Positions 1 through 8,207 of a DNA stretch of 34,988 nucleotides are shown one piece after another. A model generated the notes under the pieces. The model was not told the origin of the DNA. It worked only from the letters and a program-made list of their open reading frames with translations, and did no database searches. Both the position numbers and the translations under genes were made by a program. Position 1 is the stretch's first letter. The number at the start of each line of letters is the position of its first letter. The DNA is taken from assembly GCA_025453315.1 (NCBI GenBank), contig JALOQQ010000001.1, positions 1 through 34,988 on the forward strand, written 5' to 3'. The stretch comes from Planctomycetota bacterium (GTDB taxonomy: Bacteria > Patescibacteriota > Patescibacteriia > Patescibacteriales > UBA12465).

Positions 1-444
1 AAAAATAATAAGTTTAGATCCATTTATTTAGCACAAGATATTTTTGAAAGACTATCTATCAGAAGAAAAAGCAAAGGCTTAATATTCTCAGATACCAATG
101 GTGACTATCTTAGTCGATTTACTTATCGAGATCGTTTGAATGCTTTGTGCCTTAAGGCAGGAATAAAAAGAATATCTTGGCACGCTCTTCGTCACTCTTT
201 TGCCTCTCAGTTAGCTACTAATGGAATATCCCTTAAAACCATTCAAGAACTATTAGGTCATTCGGACTTAAAAATGGTTCAACGCTATGCCCATTTAGAA
301 CCGATAACTTTAAGAGAGGCAATAAAGACATTAGAACCTAGAGTAAGTATAAATTTTGACTACCCGGTGACTACCGAGTCAGAAAAGTCATTAACTCCGT
401 CGAGAGTTGGAACCCCTGAAACGTCAAAAAACGCCCATAAATAA
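1..444 (+). CDS. Tyrosine recombinase (Xer-like), C-terminal catalytic part, 5'-truncated by window edge
   Basis: The frame is open from base 1 and gives 147 residues of the catalytic domain of a tyrosine recombinase, which cuts and rejoins DNA through a phosphotyrosine. Visible are the beta-hairpin lysine (KNNKF near residue 4), the HALRHSFA box (HxxR, about residues 61-68), the LLGHSDL box with the second histidine (about 84-90) and the nucleophile in RYAHL (Tyr96). Family members of XerC/XerD type normally end about 20 residues after the tyrosine; here a Ser/Thr/Lys-rich tail brings this to 51. The gene converges on two tRNA genes. It could be the housekeeping chromosome-dimer resolvase or an element integrase; the missing N-terminus prevents a choice. 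Confidence 0.85.
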   Translation, partial: KNNKFRSIYLAQDIFERLSIRRKSKGLIFSDTNGDYLSRFTYRDRLNALCLKAGIKRISWHALRHSFASQLATNGISLKTIQELLGHSDLKMVQRYAHLEPITLREAIKTLEPRVSINFDYPVTTESEKSLTPSRVGTPETSKNAHK

Positions 445-445
445 C

Positions 446-467
446 AAAAAAACAGACTTTCATCTGT
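446..467 (-). terminator. Weak intrinsic terminator after tRNA-Val
   Basis: On the minus strand ACAGA and TCTGT form a 5-bp stem with a 6-nt loop, followed by six T. It would end the minus-strand transcript carrying the tRNAs. The stem is short, so this is tentative. It sits just after the stop of the convergent recombinase gene. Confidence 0.45.
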
Positions 468-479
468 ATTTTGTATGGG

Positions 480-553
480 TGGGCGCACAAGGATTCGAAC
501 CCTGGACCCCTTCGGTGTAAACGAAGTGCTCTAACCAGCTGAGCTATGCGCCC
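480..553 (-). tRNA. tRNA-Val (anticodon UAC)
   Basis: The reverse complement folds as a cloverleaf. The acceptor stem is GGGCGCA/TGCGCCC, the D arm contains AGCTCAGCTGGTTAGAGC, the anticodon stem is CTTCG/CGAAG with loop TTTACAC (anticodon TAC), and the T arm carries GGTTCGAATCC. The discriminator base is A. The next bases read CCCA, so a CCA end is not exactly encoded. It lies 33 bp downstream of tRNA-Leu on the same strand and probably shares its transcript. Confidence 0.95.
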
Positions 554-586
554 TTATAGAAATTTGTAATTCTCTAATAAACTTTG

Positions 587-668
587 TGGGCGAAAGAGGA
601 CTTGAACCTCCACGGGTTTCCCCACAAGCACCTCAAGCTTGCGTGTATACCAATTTCACCATTCGCCC
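587..668 (-). tRNA. tRNA-Leu (anticodon GAG)
   Basis: The reverse complement has acceptor stem GGGCGAA/TTTCGCCC, a long variable arm (class II, built on GGGG/CCC pairing) and anticodon stem CAAGC/GCTTG around loop TTGAGGT, giving anticodon GAG (Leu). The T arm carries GGTTCAAGTCC. The discriminator base is A and CCA is not encoded. It starts only 19 bp after the rplS stop codon, so it is probably processed from an rplS-tRNA transcript. Confidence 0.93.
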
Positions 669-671
669 GCT

Positions 672-697
672 AAGCTTGATAACAAGCTTATTTTTTT
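672..697 (+). terminator. Plus-strand intrinsic terminator overlapping the rplS stop codon
   Basis: AAGCTTG and CAAGCTT form a perfect 7-bp stem with an ATAA loop, followed by A and seven T on the plus strand. The T tract is the complement of the lysine codons at the end of rplS, and the stem covers its stop codon. On the minus strand there is no downstream T run, so it should stop only plus-strand (antisense) transcription, for example read-through from the recombinase gene. Confidence 0.5.
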
Positions 698-1032
698 GCG
701 GTCTTAACGGTTTTCTCTTTCAATCTTTTCTTATAGTCTCTAACGTAATACAATTTTGCTCTTTTAACTTTAGCTTCTTTCTTTACTTCAATTTTAGTGA
801 TAGTTGGAAGATTAAGAGGAAATATTTTTTCTACGCCAATACCATCTGATACTTTACGTACAGTTATAGTAGCTCCTTTTTCTTTACCATGCTTTTTGGC
901 AATAATAAGACCTTCGTAGTATTGAACTCTTTCTTTTTCTTCTCCTTTAGAATTTAATTCTTTAATTTTTTGGTAGACTCTTACAGTCATGCCAGGCTTT
1001 AAATCAGCAATGTTTTCTTTGTTCTCGCTCAT
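688..1032 (-). CDS. rplS: 50S ribosomal protein L19
   Basis: This 114-residue protein is the full length usual for L19, which sits at the 30S-50S interface of the ribosome. Family landmarks are in order: LKPGMTVRVYQKI (about 11-23), ERVQYYEGLIIAKK (about 34-47), ATITVRKVSDGIGVEKIFPL (54-73) and KVKRAKLYYVRDYKKR near the C-terminus. The tail is lysine-rich. The ATG at 1032 has no Shine-Dalgarno sequence. A promoter overlapping the 3' end of the upstream kinase gene and an inverted repeat in the leader suggest independent, possibly RNA-structured, control. Two tRNA genes follow on the same strand. Confidence 0.96.
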   Translation of the reverse strand: MSENKENIADLKPGMTVRVYQKIKELNSKGEEKERVQYYEGLIIAKKHGKEKGATITVRKVSDGIGVEKIFPLNLPTITKIEVKKEAKVKRAKLYYVRDYKKRLKEKTVKTAKK

Positions 1033-1047
1033 ATAAGCTAAGAAACG

Positions 1048-1096
1048 AAACTGGTCATTTCGCTTATGTTGTTATTAATAATTTTTATACCAGTTT
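1048..1096 (-). promoter_or_regulatory. Inverted repeat in the rplS mRNA leader
   Basis: AAACTGGT and ACCAGTTT are a perfect 8-bp inverted repeat separated by 33 bases. The distal arm begins about where transcription from the predicted promoter would start, and the proximal arm ends 16 bases before the rplS ATG. The leader could therefore fold into one long-looped stem. A role in translational control is inference only. Confidence 0.4.
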
Positions 1097-1098
1097 AT

Positions 1099-1125
1099 AT
1101 TATAATTAAAATTATCTCTTGTCAA
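1099..1125 (-). promoter_or_regulatory. Promoter of rplS
   Basis: On the minus strand a perfect TTGACA (-35, 1125-1120) is followed after a short 15-bp spacer by a perfect TATAAT (-10, 1104-1099). The -35 lies inside the last codons of the upstream kinase gene and start would fall near 1092, giving a leader of about 60 bases. The short spacer lowers certainty. Confidence 0.6.
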
Positions 1126-1687
1126 TGATTTGTTTAACGAATTGATATATTTTATTAAAAACTTGACGTTTGTTTAAATTACTGGTATCTAAAACAAAAT
1201 CATAGTGTTTTTTATTATATACATCAATATTAAAATATTTTTTATAACGTAATCTGTCGCTTTTATATCTTGTTTTTAAACTTTTTTGTATTTCTTCAAT
1301 GGTTTTTAGATTATTATCTTCATTTTTTCTTAAATTATTGTTTTTAGTATCTTTGGTTTCTTTTAAAATGCGTTTAGCACCCACCTCAGGAGAAACATCT
1401 AAATAGATTTTTAAAGAATGAGGGATAAAATACCACGAAGTTCGGCCTTCAATAATAAAATTATCCTCTTTTTTTCCTAATTCTTCCTGATATTTATCCA
1501 CTTCTAAGTCGGTGGTCGGATCGGTTTCGCCCAATTTATTATATTCGGCCAAGGTTAATCCTCTTTTTTTAGCAGCCTCTCTTCTTAAGCCACCCATATA
1601 ATAGCGGGGCCACTTCAAAGCCTCAGCCAACTGTTGAGCCAAAGTACTTTTACCTGAACCATGGGAACCGCTAATAGAAATAATCAT
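1112..1687 (-). CDS. Cytidylate-kinase-like P-loop NMP kinase
   Basis: This 191-residue protein opens with MIISISGSHGSGKST, a Walker A loop (about residues 7-15) of the nucleoside-monophosphate kinase fold. It continues with LGETDPTTDLEVD (substrate-binding region) and FIIEGRTSWYF, which resembles the Walker B/EGR region of the archaeal-type cytidylate kinase-like family. The lid region is rich in Lys/Asn. It probably phosphorylates CMP/dCMP, but nucleotide specificity cannot be read from sequence. I chose the ATG at 1687 over a TTG two codons upstream because it puts the P-loop at the usual distance from the start. It is the first gene of the minus-strand group with rplS and two tRNAs. Confidence 0.75.
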   Translation of the reverse strand: MIISISGSHGSGKSTLAQQLAEALKWPRYYMGGLRREAAKKRGLTLAEYNKLGETDPTTDLEVDKYQEELGKKEDNFIIEGRTSWYFIPHSLKIYLDVSPEVGAKRILKETKDTKNNNLRKNEDNNLKTIEEIQKSLKTRYKSDRLRYKKYFNIDVYNKKHYDFVLDTSNLNKRQVFNKIYQFVKQIIDKR

Positions 1688-1779
1688 AAACAAAAATTAT
1701 CTTGTGATTAAATAAAATTTCAAAATAAAATTATATTTTTATAATAACATCGGGGCTTTTATAAATCAACAAATTAACT

Positions 1780-1785
1780 TATAAT
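1780..1785 (+). promoter_or_regulatory. -10 element upstream of smc
   Basis: A perfect TATAAT lies 33 bases before the smc ATG in an otherwise AT-rich gap. No convincing -35 is seen at the expected distance, so only the -10 is proposed. Confidence 0.4.
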
Positions 1786-1818
1786 GGAGACAAGTCATTA
1801 TTTTTTTTATTTTGTTTT

Positions 1819-4530
1819 ATGTATTTGGAAAAACTAGAAATTCAAGGATTTAAATCTTTTGCCAATAAAAATAAATTAATTTTTCCCGGCCTAATTAGTG
1901 AATCTAGGCGTGGATTAACCGCTATTGTTGGTCCTAATGGTTCTGGCAAGTCTAATGTTGCTGATGCTATTCGTTGGGTTTTGGGTGAACAAAGTTTAAA
2001 AACTTTGCGTGGCAAAAAAAGCGAAGACGTTATTTTTTCTGGTTCGGATAATCGTTCGAAGATGAGTTTAGCTGAAGTTTCTTTGCATTTAAACAATGAA
2101 GAAGTTAAAAAAAATAATCGTCAGGAAAAAAATAAAATTAATTCCGAAGAAAACAACAATTCCGTCGAAGAGCAAACCTCTATTTTAGATTATTCGGAAA
2201 TAGTTTTAACTCGTCGTTTATACCGTGACGGTGAAAGTGAATATTTGTTAAATAATAATCGTGTTCGCTTAACTGATGTGCAGATGCTTTTGGCTAAAGC
2301 TAATTTTGGTCAACGTACTTACAGTGTTATTGGACAGGGCATGGTAGAAAATTTTTTAAATTCTAGTCCAGCTGATCGTAAAGATTTTTTTGATGAAGCA
2401 ACGGGTGTTAAGCAATATCAAATTAAGAGAGATTTTTCTTTAAATAAATTACAGAATAGTTACGAAAATTTAAATCAAGTTAGTATGTTATTAAACGAGA
2501 TCGAACCTCGTTTAAAAAGCTTAACCAGACAAATCGAAAAATTACATAAGCGTGATAGTTTGGAAAAAGATTTGAAAGAATTAGAGTTAAAATATTATGG
2601 AAAGCTTTGGCACGAATTAAATAATCGTTTGAAGCAGAACAATACTAAAATTTTAGAATTAGAAAAAACTCAATTAGAGAAGGGTAGAAAATTAGAAAAA
2701 ACCAATTCAGATTTGGAAATTATGCAACAGAAGGGTGATTTTCAAGAATTACAAAAATTACAGCAAGATCTAGCTATATTACAGGAAGAAAAAAATCGTT
2801 TAAATCGTCAGCTAGCTAAATTAGAGGCCGAATTAGAAATGAATTTAGAAGCTCATGGTCAATTTGATATTTCTTGGTTAAACGGTAAAAAGGAAGAATT
2901 GTCAGCTGAACTTTCTCTTTTACAGCAAGAAATTGCTAACAGCCCAGTTGCTAAAACGGACTCTGACTTGGAAAACAAATTACAAAAAATTAATATTGAA
3001 ATCGAAACCGCTCATTCAGAATTAAACAAATTAAATTCACAAGCCAAAACCTCTCTTTTAAATAAAGAAGAGGCTAGTAAAATAGTAACCAAATTTATTG
3101 TTGATTTGGAAGACATCTTAGTAGAGTTAGATTTTGAGAAAATGAAAAAATCTTTACAAGAATTAAAAGATAATTTTAAAAATAGTATTAAAGGTTTCGT
3201 AAGCGATGAGATTCCAGCTTTACAGTCTATTGAAGAAATTCAACGTCAGATAATTTCTTTAAGCGAAACCAAGCAGAAAATTTTAAATGATATTAATGAG
3301 GAAAAATTACAGAATTCTTCTAAGGTTGAACGTCTACGTCTCATTACGGAAAAGAAAAAACAAATTGAGCAAGAATTTTTAAGTGTCCAAGAAAAACTTT
3401 CTCGCAGTCAAATCAAGTTTGATGCTAGTGAAATTACTAAAAAACAGGAAGAAATAAAAAATAGCGTTGCTGTTCAAGATCAAGAAATTGCTAAAGTTAA
3501 TGCGGTTTTAAGTGAAATTAGTCAAAAGAAAGAAGAAGAGAAAAAAGCAATGTTTAATTTACAAAAAGCGGCTCATGAATTGCAAAATGAAATTAATATT
3601 TTAATAGGCAGTTTAAATGATTTGCGCATTAATTCAGCCAAAGAAGAAACTAGGCTGGAAGATTTAGAAGCCAACATTAGAGTTAGTCGAGTTGAATTAA
3701 AAGAAATTCAAAATTATCAAGAAAATATTGAAGAAAATTTTATTTCCGACCAAGCTTTAAACAAAATTAACAGTTTAAAAAATCAATTAGAACTTATTGG
3801 TGGTATTGATCCGGAAACTGAAAAAGAATATACCGAAACCAAAACTCGTTTTGATTTCCTCTCAGGACAAGTAAATGATTTAAATCAGGCCATTAATTCT
3901 CTGGAAAAAATTATTACCGAGTTGGATGGCGTTATAAAAGAACGTTTCGATAAAGAATTTAGGGTCATCTCTGAAAAATTTAATGAATATTTTAAAATTC
4001 TTTTTAATGGCGGTTCGGCTAAGATAGAAAAATTAATCGAGGCTGAAGAAGAAAAAACTGATATAAGCCAAGGAGATAATAAAAATGAGATCATATCTAA
4101 AGAAACAAATTCTAAAGTCATTGAGGATGTTACTAAACAAAGAATTAAATTATTAAAAAAAGGAGGCACTACTGGACTAGCTGGTATTGATATTGCCGCC
4201 ACCCCTCCTGGAAAAAAGATTCAATCGGTGGCTATGCTTTCTGGTGGAGAAAGAGCTTTGACTGCCATTGCTTTAATTTGTGCTATTATTAGTGCCAATC
4301 CTTCTCCCTTCGTTGTATTGGATGAAGTTGATGCCGCTTTAGATGAAGCTAATTCTGAACGTCTAGCTAAAATTTTAGATAACCTTTCTAATCGTACTCA
4401 GTTTATTGTTATTACTCATAATCGTGCTTCTATGAAAAGAGCTAGTGTTTTATATGGTGTAACTATGCAAGCGGATGGTGTGAGTCAGATTCTTAGCGTC
4501 AAACTTGAAGAAGTAAAAACTGGACGTTAG
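1819..4530 (+). CDS. smc: SMC-family chromosome segregation ATPase without a recognisable hinge
   Basis: SMC proteins form ring-shaped dimers that organise chromosomes. The N-terminal head has Walker A GPNGSGKS (38-45) and the family block VIGQGMVENFL (170-180) to FFDEATGVKQY. The C-terminal head has the ABC signature LSGGERAL (807-814), Walker B FVVLDEVDAAL (831-841) and the switch ITHNRASM. Residues about 200-700 are almost all heptad-like coiled coil. At 903 residues it is about 280 shorter than typical bacterial SMC. I see no Gly-rich hinge of about 150 residues, and no CxxC zinc hook; the only break is a short segment around 425-470. The N-head carries an Asn/Lys/Glu-rich insert at about 92-122. 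No SD precedes the ATG. A strong terminator follows. Confidence 0.9.
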   Translation: MYLEKLEIQGFKSFANKNKLIFPGLISESRRGLTAIVGPNGSGKSNVADAIRWVLGEQSLKTLRGKKSEDVIFSGSDNRSKMSLAEVSLHLNNEEVKKNNRQEKNKINSEENNNSVEEQTSILDYSEIVLTRRLYRDGESEYLLNNNRVRLTDVQMLLAKANFGQRTYSVIGQGMVENFLNSSPADRKDFFDEATGVKQYQIKRDFSLNKLQNSYENLNQVSMLLNEIEPRLKSLTRQIEKLHKRDSLEKDLKELELKYYGKLWHELNNRLKQNNTKILELEKTQLEKGRKLEKTNSDLEIMQQKGDFQELQKLQQDLAILQEEKNRLNRQLAKLEAELEMNLEAHGQFDISWLNGKKEELSAELSLLQQEIANSPVAKTDSDLENKLQKINIEIETAHSELNKLNSQAKTSLLNKEEASKIVTKFIVDLEDILVELDFEKMKKSLQELKDNFKNSIKGFVSDEIPALQSIEEIQRQIISLSETKQKILNDINEEKLQNSSKVERLRLITEKKKQIEQEFLSVQEKLSRSQIKFDASEITKKQEEIKNSVAVQDQEIAKVNAVLSEISQKKEEEKKAMFNLQKAAHELQNEINILIGSLNDLRINSAKEETRLEDLEANIRVSRVELKEIQNYQENIEENFISDQALNKINSLKNQLELIGGIDPETEKEYTETKTRFDFLSGQVNDLNQAINSLEKIITELDGVIKERFDKEFRVISEKFNEYFKILFNGGSAKIEKLIEAEEEKTDISQGDNKNEIISKETNSKVIEDVTKQRIKLLKKGGTTGLAGIDIAATPPGKKIQSVAMLSGGERALTAIALICAIISANPSPFVVLDEVDAALDEANSERLAKILDNLSNRTQFIVITHNRASMKRASVLYGVTMQADGVSQILSVKLEEVKTGR

Positions 4531-4553
4531 AAAAAATTTATTTTATTTTTGTT

Positions 4554-4592
4554 AAACTAGCATCGTTAAATAAGGCGATGCTAGTTTTTTTT
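4554..4592 (+). terminator. Intrinsic terminator after smc
   Basis: A perfect 12-bp stem (AAACTAGCATCG with CGATGCTAGTTT) and a 10-nt loop are followed by a T run merging with the stem. It lies 24 bp after the smc stop and separates smc from comM. Confidence 0.85.
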
Positions 4593-4664
4593 GCGATTTG
4601 GAAACTAAGTTTATTAATTAATCATACTTTATAGTTAGTATTAGTTAAATTTAAATTAATCTTT

Positions 4665-6227
4665 ATGTCTCAAAAGGTTTTTTCGACAGCCATCATGGGA
4701 TTAAGTGCAAAAATAGTAGAGGTAGAAGCGGATTTAGGTGGGGGTGATTTTGGTTCTTTTTCAGTGGTTGGTTTACCAGACATGGCCGTTTCCGAAGCCA
4801 AAGAAAGAGTGAGAAGCGCTTTACGTAATAGTGGTATCGATTTTCCTAAAAGAAAAGTGACTATTAATTTAGCTCCAGCAGATTTGCGCAAACATGGCCC
4901 TATTTATGATTTGGCTATAGCCGTTGCTATTATGTTGTTAATAGCGCCAAAAAATAATTTATTTTTTGACTCTATTTTTTTGGGTGAATTGTCTTTGAGT
5001 GGCGAAATAAAACCCATTCCCGGAGTTTTAGTTATTGCCGCCGAAATGCAAAAACTTGGTTTTAAAAAAATATTTTTACCGACTCGCAATGCTGGTGAAG
5101 CCAGTTTAATTAAAGGTTTAACCATATATCCTCTGAATAATTTAAACGAACTAAAAAATTATATTTTTAAAAATATTAGATTGTTAGAATATTCCTCGAC
5201 TTTTAGTGTTGAATGCCAACCAAATTTTTGGGGAGAAGAAAATAATTGGTCAGCTATTCAGGGGCAGGAACAAGCTAAGCGAGCACTAGAAATAGCCGCG
5301 GCCGGTTTACATCACGTTCTTTTTATTGGACCTCCAGGATCTGGTAAAACATTGCTTGCTAAGGCCTTTCCTTTACTTTTACCCAAACTATCTTTTTTTG
5401 AATCTTTGGAGTTAATTAAATTATATAGTGTTTCTAACTTAACTATTGATAATAATTTTTATTTTCAACGCCCTTTTCGTTCACCGCATCATACTGTTTC
5501 TAAGACCGCTTTAATTGGCGGTGGATCATTTCCTAAACCAGGAGAAATATCTTTAGCTCATCGAGGGGTTTTGTTCTTAGATGAATTTCCAGAATTCTCT
5601 CGAGATGTTTTAGAGGCCTTACGCCAACCATTAGAAGATGGTGAAATCTGTGTTAGTAGGACGGCTGGCAATTTTATTTTTCCTTGTCGTTTTTCTCTAC
5701 TAGCCGCCATGAATCCTTGTCCTTGTGGTTACTGGGGCGATCCAGAAAAGAAATGCCGTTGTAGTATGGGGCAAATTAATAAATACCGCCTAAAAATTTC
5801 TGGACCAATTTTAGATCGTTTTGATTTGTTTGTAGAAATTAATCGTCTAGCTCCCGAATCTTTATTAAATAGCTTTATTACTTCTAATAACAATTTAAAT
5901 GATAATTTGTCTTCTTTGCGAGCACGAATAGTTATTGCTAAACAAAAACAAAACGAACGTTTTTCAAAAAATGATCAAAATAATCAAATTTTTAATAATT
6001 CAGAAATGAAAACAAAAGAAATAAAAGATTTTCGTCTTCTTGATAAGGAAGCGTCCGAGTTATTAATTGCGGCGGCTAAAAGCTACCAGATGTCTAATCG
6101 TTCTTGCTTTAAGGTTATAAAAGTAGCCCGTACTATTGCCGATTTGTCTGGCGAAGAAATAAATACTTCTCATATTGCAGAGGCCCTACAGTATCGAGAA
6201 AACATAAAAATTTTCAATAATTTTTAA
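4665..6227 (+). CDS. comM: ComM/YifB-type Mg-chelatase-like AAA+ ATPase
   Basis: This 520-residue protein matches the usual length (about 500) of ComM/YifB, a hexameric helicase known from naturally transformable bacteria to aid branch migration of incoming DNA. The N-terminal ChlI-like domain contains VEADLGGGDFGSFSVVGLPD (19-38) and VTINLAPADLRKHG. The AAA+ core has Walker A GPPGSGKT (222-229), the block RPFRSPHHTVS, Walker B GVLFLDEFPEF and the Cys-rich MNPCPCGYWGD...KKCRCS element. The C-terminal Mg_chelatase_C region includes SGPILDRFDLFVEI. It stands alone between the smc terminator and a new promoter. Presence of ComM hints at DNA uptake, but no competence gene is adjacent. Confidence 0.93.
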   Translation: MSQKVFSTAIMGLSAKIVEVEADLGGGDFGSFSVVGLPDMAVSEAKERVRSALRNSGIDFPKRKVTINLAPADLRKHGPIYDLAIAVAIMLLIAPKNNLFFDSIFLGELSLSGEIKPIPGVLVIAAEMQKLGFKKIFLPTRNAGEASLIKGLTIYPLNNLNELKNYIFKNIRLLEYSSTFSVECQPNFWGEENNWSAIQGQEQAKRALEIAAAGLHHVLFIGPPGSGKTLLAKAFPLLLPKLSFFESLELIKLYSVSNLTIDNNFYFQRPFRSPHHTVSKTALIGGGSFPKPGEISLAHRGVLFLDEFPEFSRDVLEALRQPLEDGEICVSRTAGNFIFPCRFSLLAAMNPCPCGYWGDPEKKCRCSMGQINKYRLKISGPILDRFDLFVEINRLAPESLLNSFITSNNNLNDNLSSLRARIVIAKQKQNERFSKNDQNNQIFNNSEMKTKEIKDFRLLDKEASELLIAAAKSYQMSNRSCFKVIKVARTIADLSGEEINTSHIAEALQYRENIKIFNNF

Positions 6228-6297
6228 TGGGCTTTTTTCTAAAAAAGACGGGGCCATGTTATTAATAGCTACTATTTTGTTTTCCTTTATTTTTTGA

Positions 6298-6303
6298 TAT
6301 AAT
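6298..6303 (+). promoter_or_regulatory. -10 element of the solute-binding-protein operon
   Basis: A perfect TATAAT lies 36 bases before the ATG of the lipoprotein gene. A -35 candidate 17 bp upstream (TTTTGT) is poor. Confidence 0.4.
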
Positions 6304-6339
6304 TGAAACAACTATTACTGTAATAATTAAGATTAGTTT

Positions 6340-7713
6340 ATGAAAACAAAACTTATTACTTTGTTTCTAATTTTTTCCATCCTTCTTACCTCTGGTTTTG
6401 GTTGTAAAGGAGCTAGTAAGCAAGCTTTAGAGGCCATGAAACCAGTTACTATTACTTATTGGCGTGTTTTAGATGGTCCTGATGATTTCGCAGAAATTAT
6501 TCAAAAATATAACGCTATTCATCCCTTTATTAAAGTGGAATATCGCAAACTTCGTTTAAGTGAATACGAAGACGAGCTTTTAAATGCTTTTGCTGAGGAC
6601 AAGGGCCCAGATATTTTTTCTATTCATAATACTTGGATGGTTAAGTATAAAAATAAACTAGAGCCAATGCCAGCTAGCGTTACTTTAGTTTACCCAATAA
6701 CCAAAGGCACTCTTAAAAAGGAAGTTGTGCCAGAGCTCCGTACTACAGCCATGATGACTGTAAAAAAATTAAAAGATACTTTTGTGGATGTGGTTTATCG
6801 TGACGTGGTAATGGATAATAATATTTACGGCTTACCTTTATCAGTAGATACTTTAGCTTTGTATTATAATCGTGATTTATTTAACAATGCTGGTTTAACC
6901 GACATTCCATCTTATTGGAATAAAGGTTTCCAGCAAGCAGTTAAAAGATTAACTAAGCAAGACTTAAAACGTGGTATTATTCAATCGGGAATTTCTTTGG
7001 GTGGTAATAATAATATCGAACGTTTTAGTGATATTTTAGCAGTTTTAATGATGCAAAATGGTGCTACTATGATCAATGATGCTAATCAAGTAACTTTTAA
7101 TGCTCCTCCAGCCAATGCTACTAACGACGATTATATTCCGGGACTCGAGGCCTTACGTTTTTATACTGATTTTTCTAATTCTGCTAAAGAAGTTTATTGT
7201 TGGAATAATGAATTAGGAAATTCTTTAGAGATGTTTATGGGTGGAAGTTTGGCAATGATGCTTGGTTATTCTTATCATTTGCCTATTATTAAAGCTCGCG
7301 CCCCTAAACTTAATTTTTCCATTGTTAAATTGCCGCAAATTGAAGGTAGTCCGACACAAGTAAATTTTGCTAATTATTGGGTAGAGGTAGTGTCTAAAAA
7401 AAGCCAACACAAAAGCGAGGCTTGGGACTTTGTTCAATTTATTGCTAAAGAAGAAAATGTTAAAAGTTATTTAGATAAAACCAAAAAACCAACCGCCCTT
7501 ATTTCTTTAGTTGATAAACAAAAAGAAGACCCAGAAATTGGTGTTTTTGCTGATCAGGTTTTGACTGCTAAAAGTTGGTATCGTGGTAATAATGTTAAAG
7601 TAGCAGAAATGATTATGGGTGAATTAATTGACAATGTTGCTAAAACACCAGAAGCGATAGCAGATATTATTAATATTGCCGCTAATAAAGTGCAGCAAAC
7701 AGTTAGAGATTAG
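6340..7713 (+). CDS. Extracellular solute-binding protein, family 1 (lipoprotein)
   Basis: This 457-residue protein is of the size of ABC-importer substrate-binding proteins for sugars. It has a hydrophobic signal peptide (MKTKLITLF...) and a loose lipobox SGFGC with the cysteine at residue 22, so it is probably membrane-anchored outside the cell. Family features are VTITYWRVLDGPDDF at the mature start, the KGPDIFSIHNTW block, NIYGLPLSVDTLALYYNRDLF and the C-terminal SEAWDFVQFIAKEE. No ABC permease or ATPase lies nearby. Instead it is followed after 15 bp by a pilin-like gene, so it may be a surface binding protein or use a distant transporter. The ligand is unknown. Confidence 0.88.
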   Translation: MKTKLITLFLIFSILLTSGFGCKGASKQALEAMKPVTITYWRVLDGPDDFAEIIQKYNAIHPFIKVEYRKLRLSEYEDELLNAFAEDKGPDIFSIHNTWMVKYKNKLEPMPASVTLVYPITKGTLKKEVVPELRTTAMMTVKKLKDTFVDVVYRDVVMDNNIYGLPLSVDTLALYYNRDLFNNAGLTDIPSYWNKGFQQAVKRLTKQDLKRGIIQSGISLGGNNNIERFSDILAVLMMQNGATMINDANQVTFNAPPANATNDDYIPGLEALRFYTDFSNSAKEVYCWNNELGNSLEMFMGGSLAMMLGYSYHLPIIKARAPKLNFSIVKLPQIEGSPTQVNFANYWVEVVSKKSQHKSEAWDFVQFIAKEENVKSYLDKTKKPTALISLVDKQKEDPEIGVFADQVLTAKSWYRGNNVKVAEMIMGELIDNVAKTPEAIADIINIAANKVQQTVRD

Positions 7714-7728
7714 ACGGTATTTAATTAC

Positions 7729-8196
7729 ATGATTAAAAAAAATAAAAAAATTCTTATTTCACTTTTTAGTTTATTTTTGTTTTTATTCTTGTGCTATCAG
7801 CCACTTCCGGCTTTAGCTCAGAATGCCCCGGGAACATTAATGGACTATATTGGTGGTAGTTGTCAGAAAAGCGGTGATTGCGATCTAAATGATTTTGTTA
7901 GAGTGGGTATTTGGGTTACCCGTTGGATTTTGGGAATTGTTGGCTCTCTTACTTTATTAATGTTTGTTTACGGCGGTTTTCAAATGATGACCTCAGCTGG
8001 TCAAAGCGAAAAAATTGCTAGCGGTAAAAAAATCATTCTCAACGCTATTATTGGTTTAATTATTGTTTTTTCAGCTTATATGTTAGTAGATTGGATATTA
8101 AAGAATGTTCAAGCTACGGACGAAAAGGGACAAATTAATGCCATAAAAGGTAAGCCAAGCTGGAATCAATTGCCTGAAGGTACTGGTCAGAAATAA
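7729..8196 (+). CDS. T4SS pilin-like small membrane protein (paralog 0)
   Basis: This 155-residue protein has a signal peptide ending near PALAQN, a short exported N-terminal part with two cysteines (CQKSGDC), and two membrane helices. The join between them carries the family signature in variant form: YGGFQMMTSAGQSEKI, then IGLIIVFSAYMLVDW. The organisation is that of VirB2/TrbC-like 'T4SS pilin' proteins common in Candidate Phyla Radiation genomes. It is the most divergent of seven paralogs in the window; the other six are at 15827-18596. It lies between a solute-binding protein and an HTH membrane protein with gaps of 15 and 11 bp, so it is probably in their operon. No VirB4-like ATPase is in the window. 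Confidence 0.78.
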   Translation: MIKKNKKILISLFSLFLFLFLCYQPLPALAQNAPGTLMDYIGGSCQKSGDCDLNDFVRVGIWVTRWILGIVGSLTLLMFVYGGFQMMTSAGQSEKIASGKKIILNAIIGLIIVFSAYMLVDWILKNVQATDEKGQINAIKGKPSWNQLPEGTGQK

Positions 8197-8207
8197 TTGT
8201 TATTAAA

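Noticed and set aside
1..668. Integrated mobile element with the recombinase next to tRNA genes
   Set aside because: Only the 3' end of the recombinase is visible, no duplicated tRNA end (attachment site) is found in the window, and Xer proteins are also housekeeping genes.
586..849. Plus-strand open frame of 87 codons
   Set aside because: It runs across tRNA-Leu and the 3' half of rplS on the other strand and encodes no recognisable protein.
3121..3240. Rad50-type zinc hook in the middle of the SMC protein
   Set aside because: No cysteine pair exists in the coiled-coil region.
3885..4202. 105-codon minus-strand frame inside smc
   Set aside because: It lies opposite the conserved smc reading frame and its residues only mirror the sense codons.
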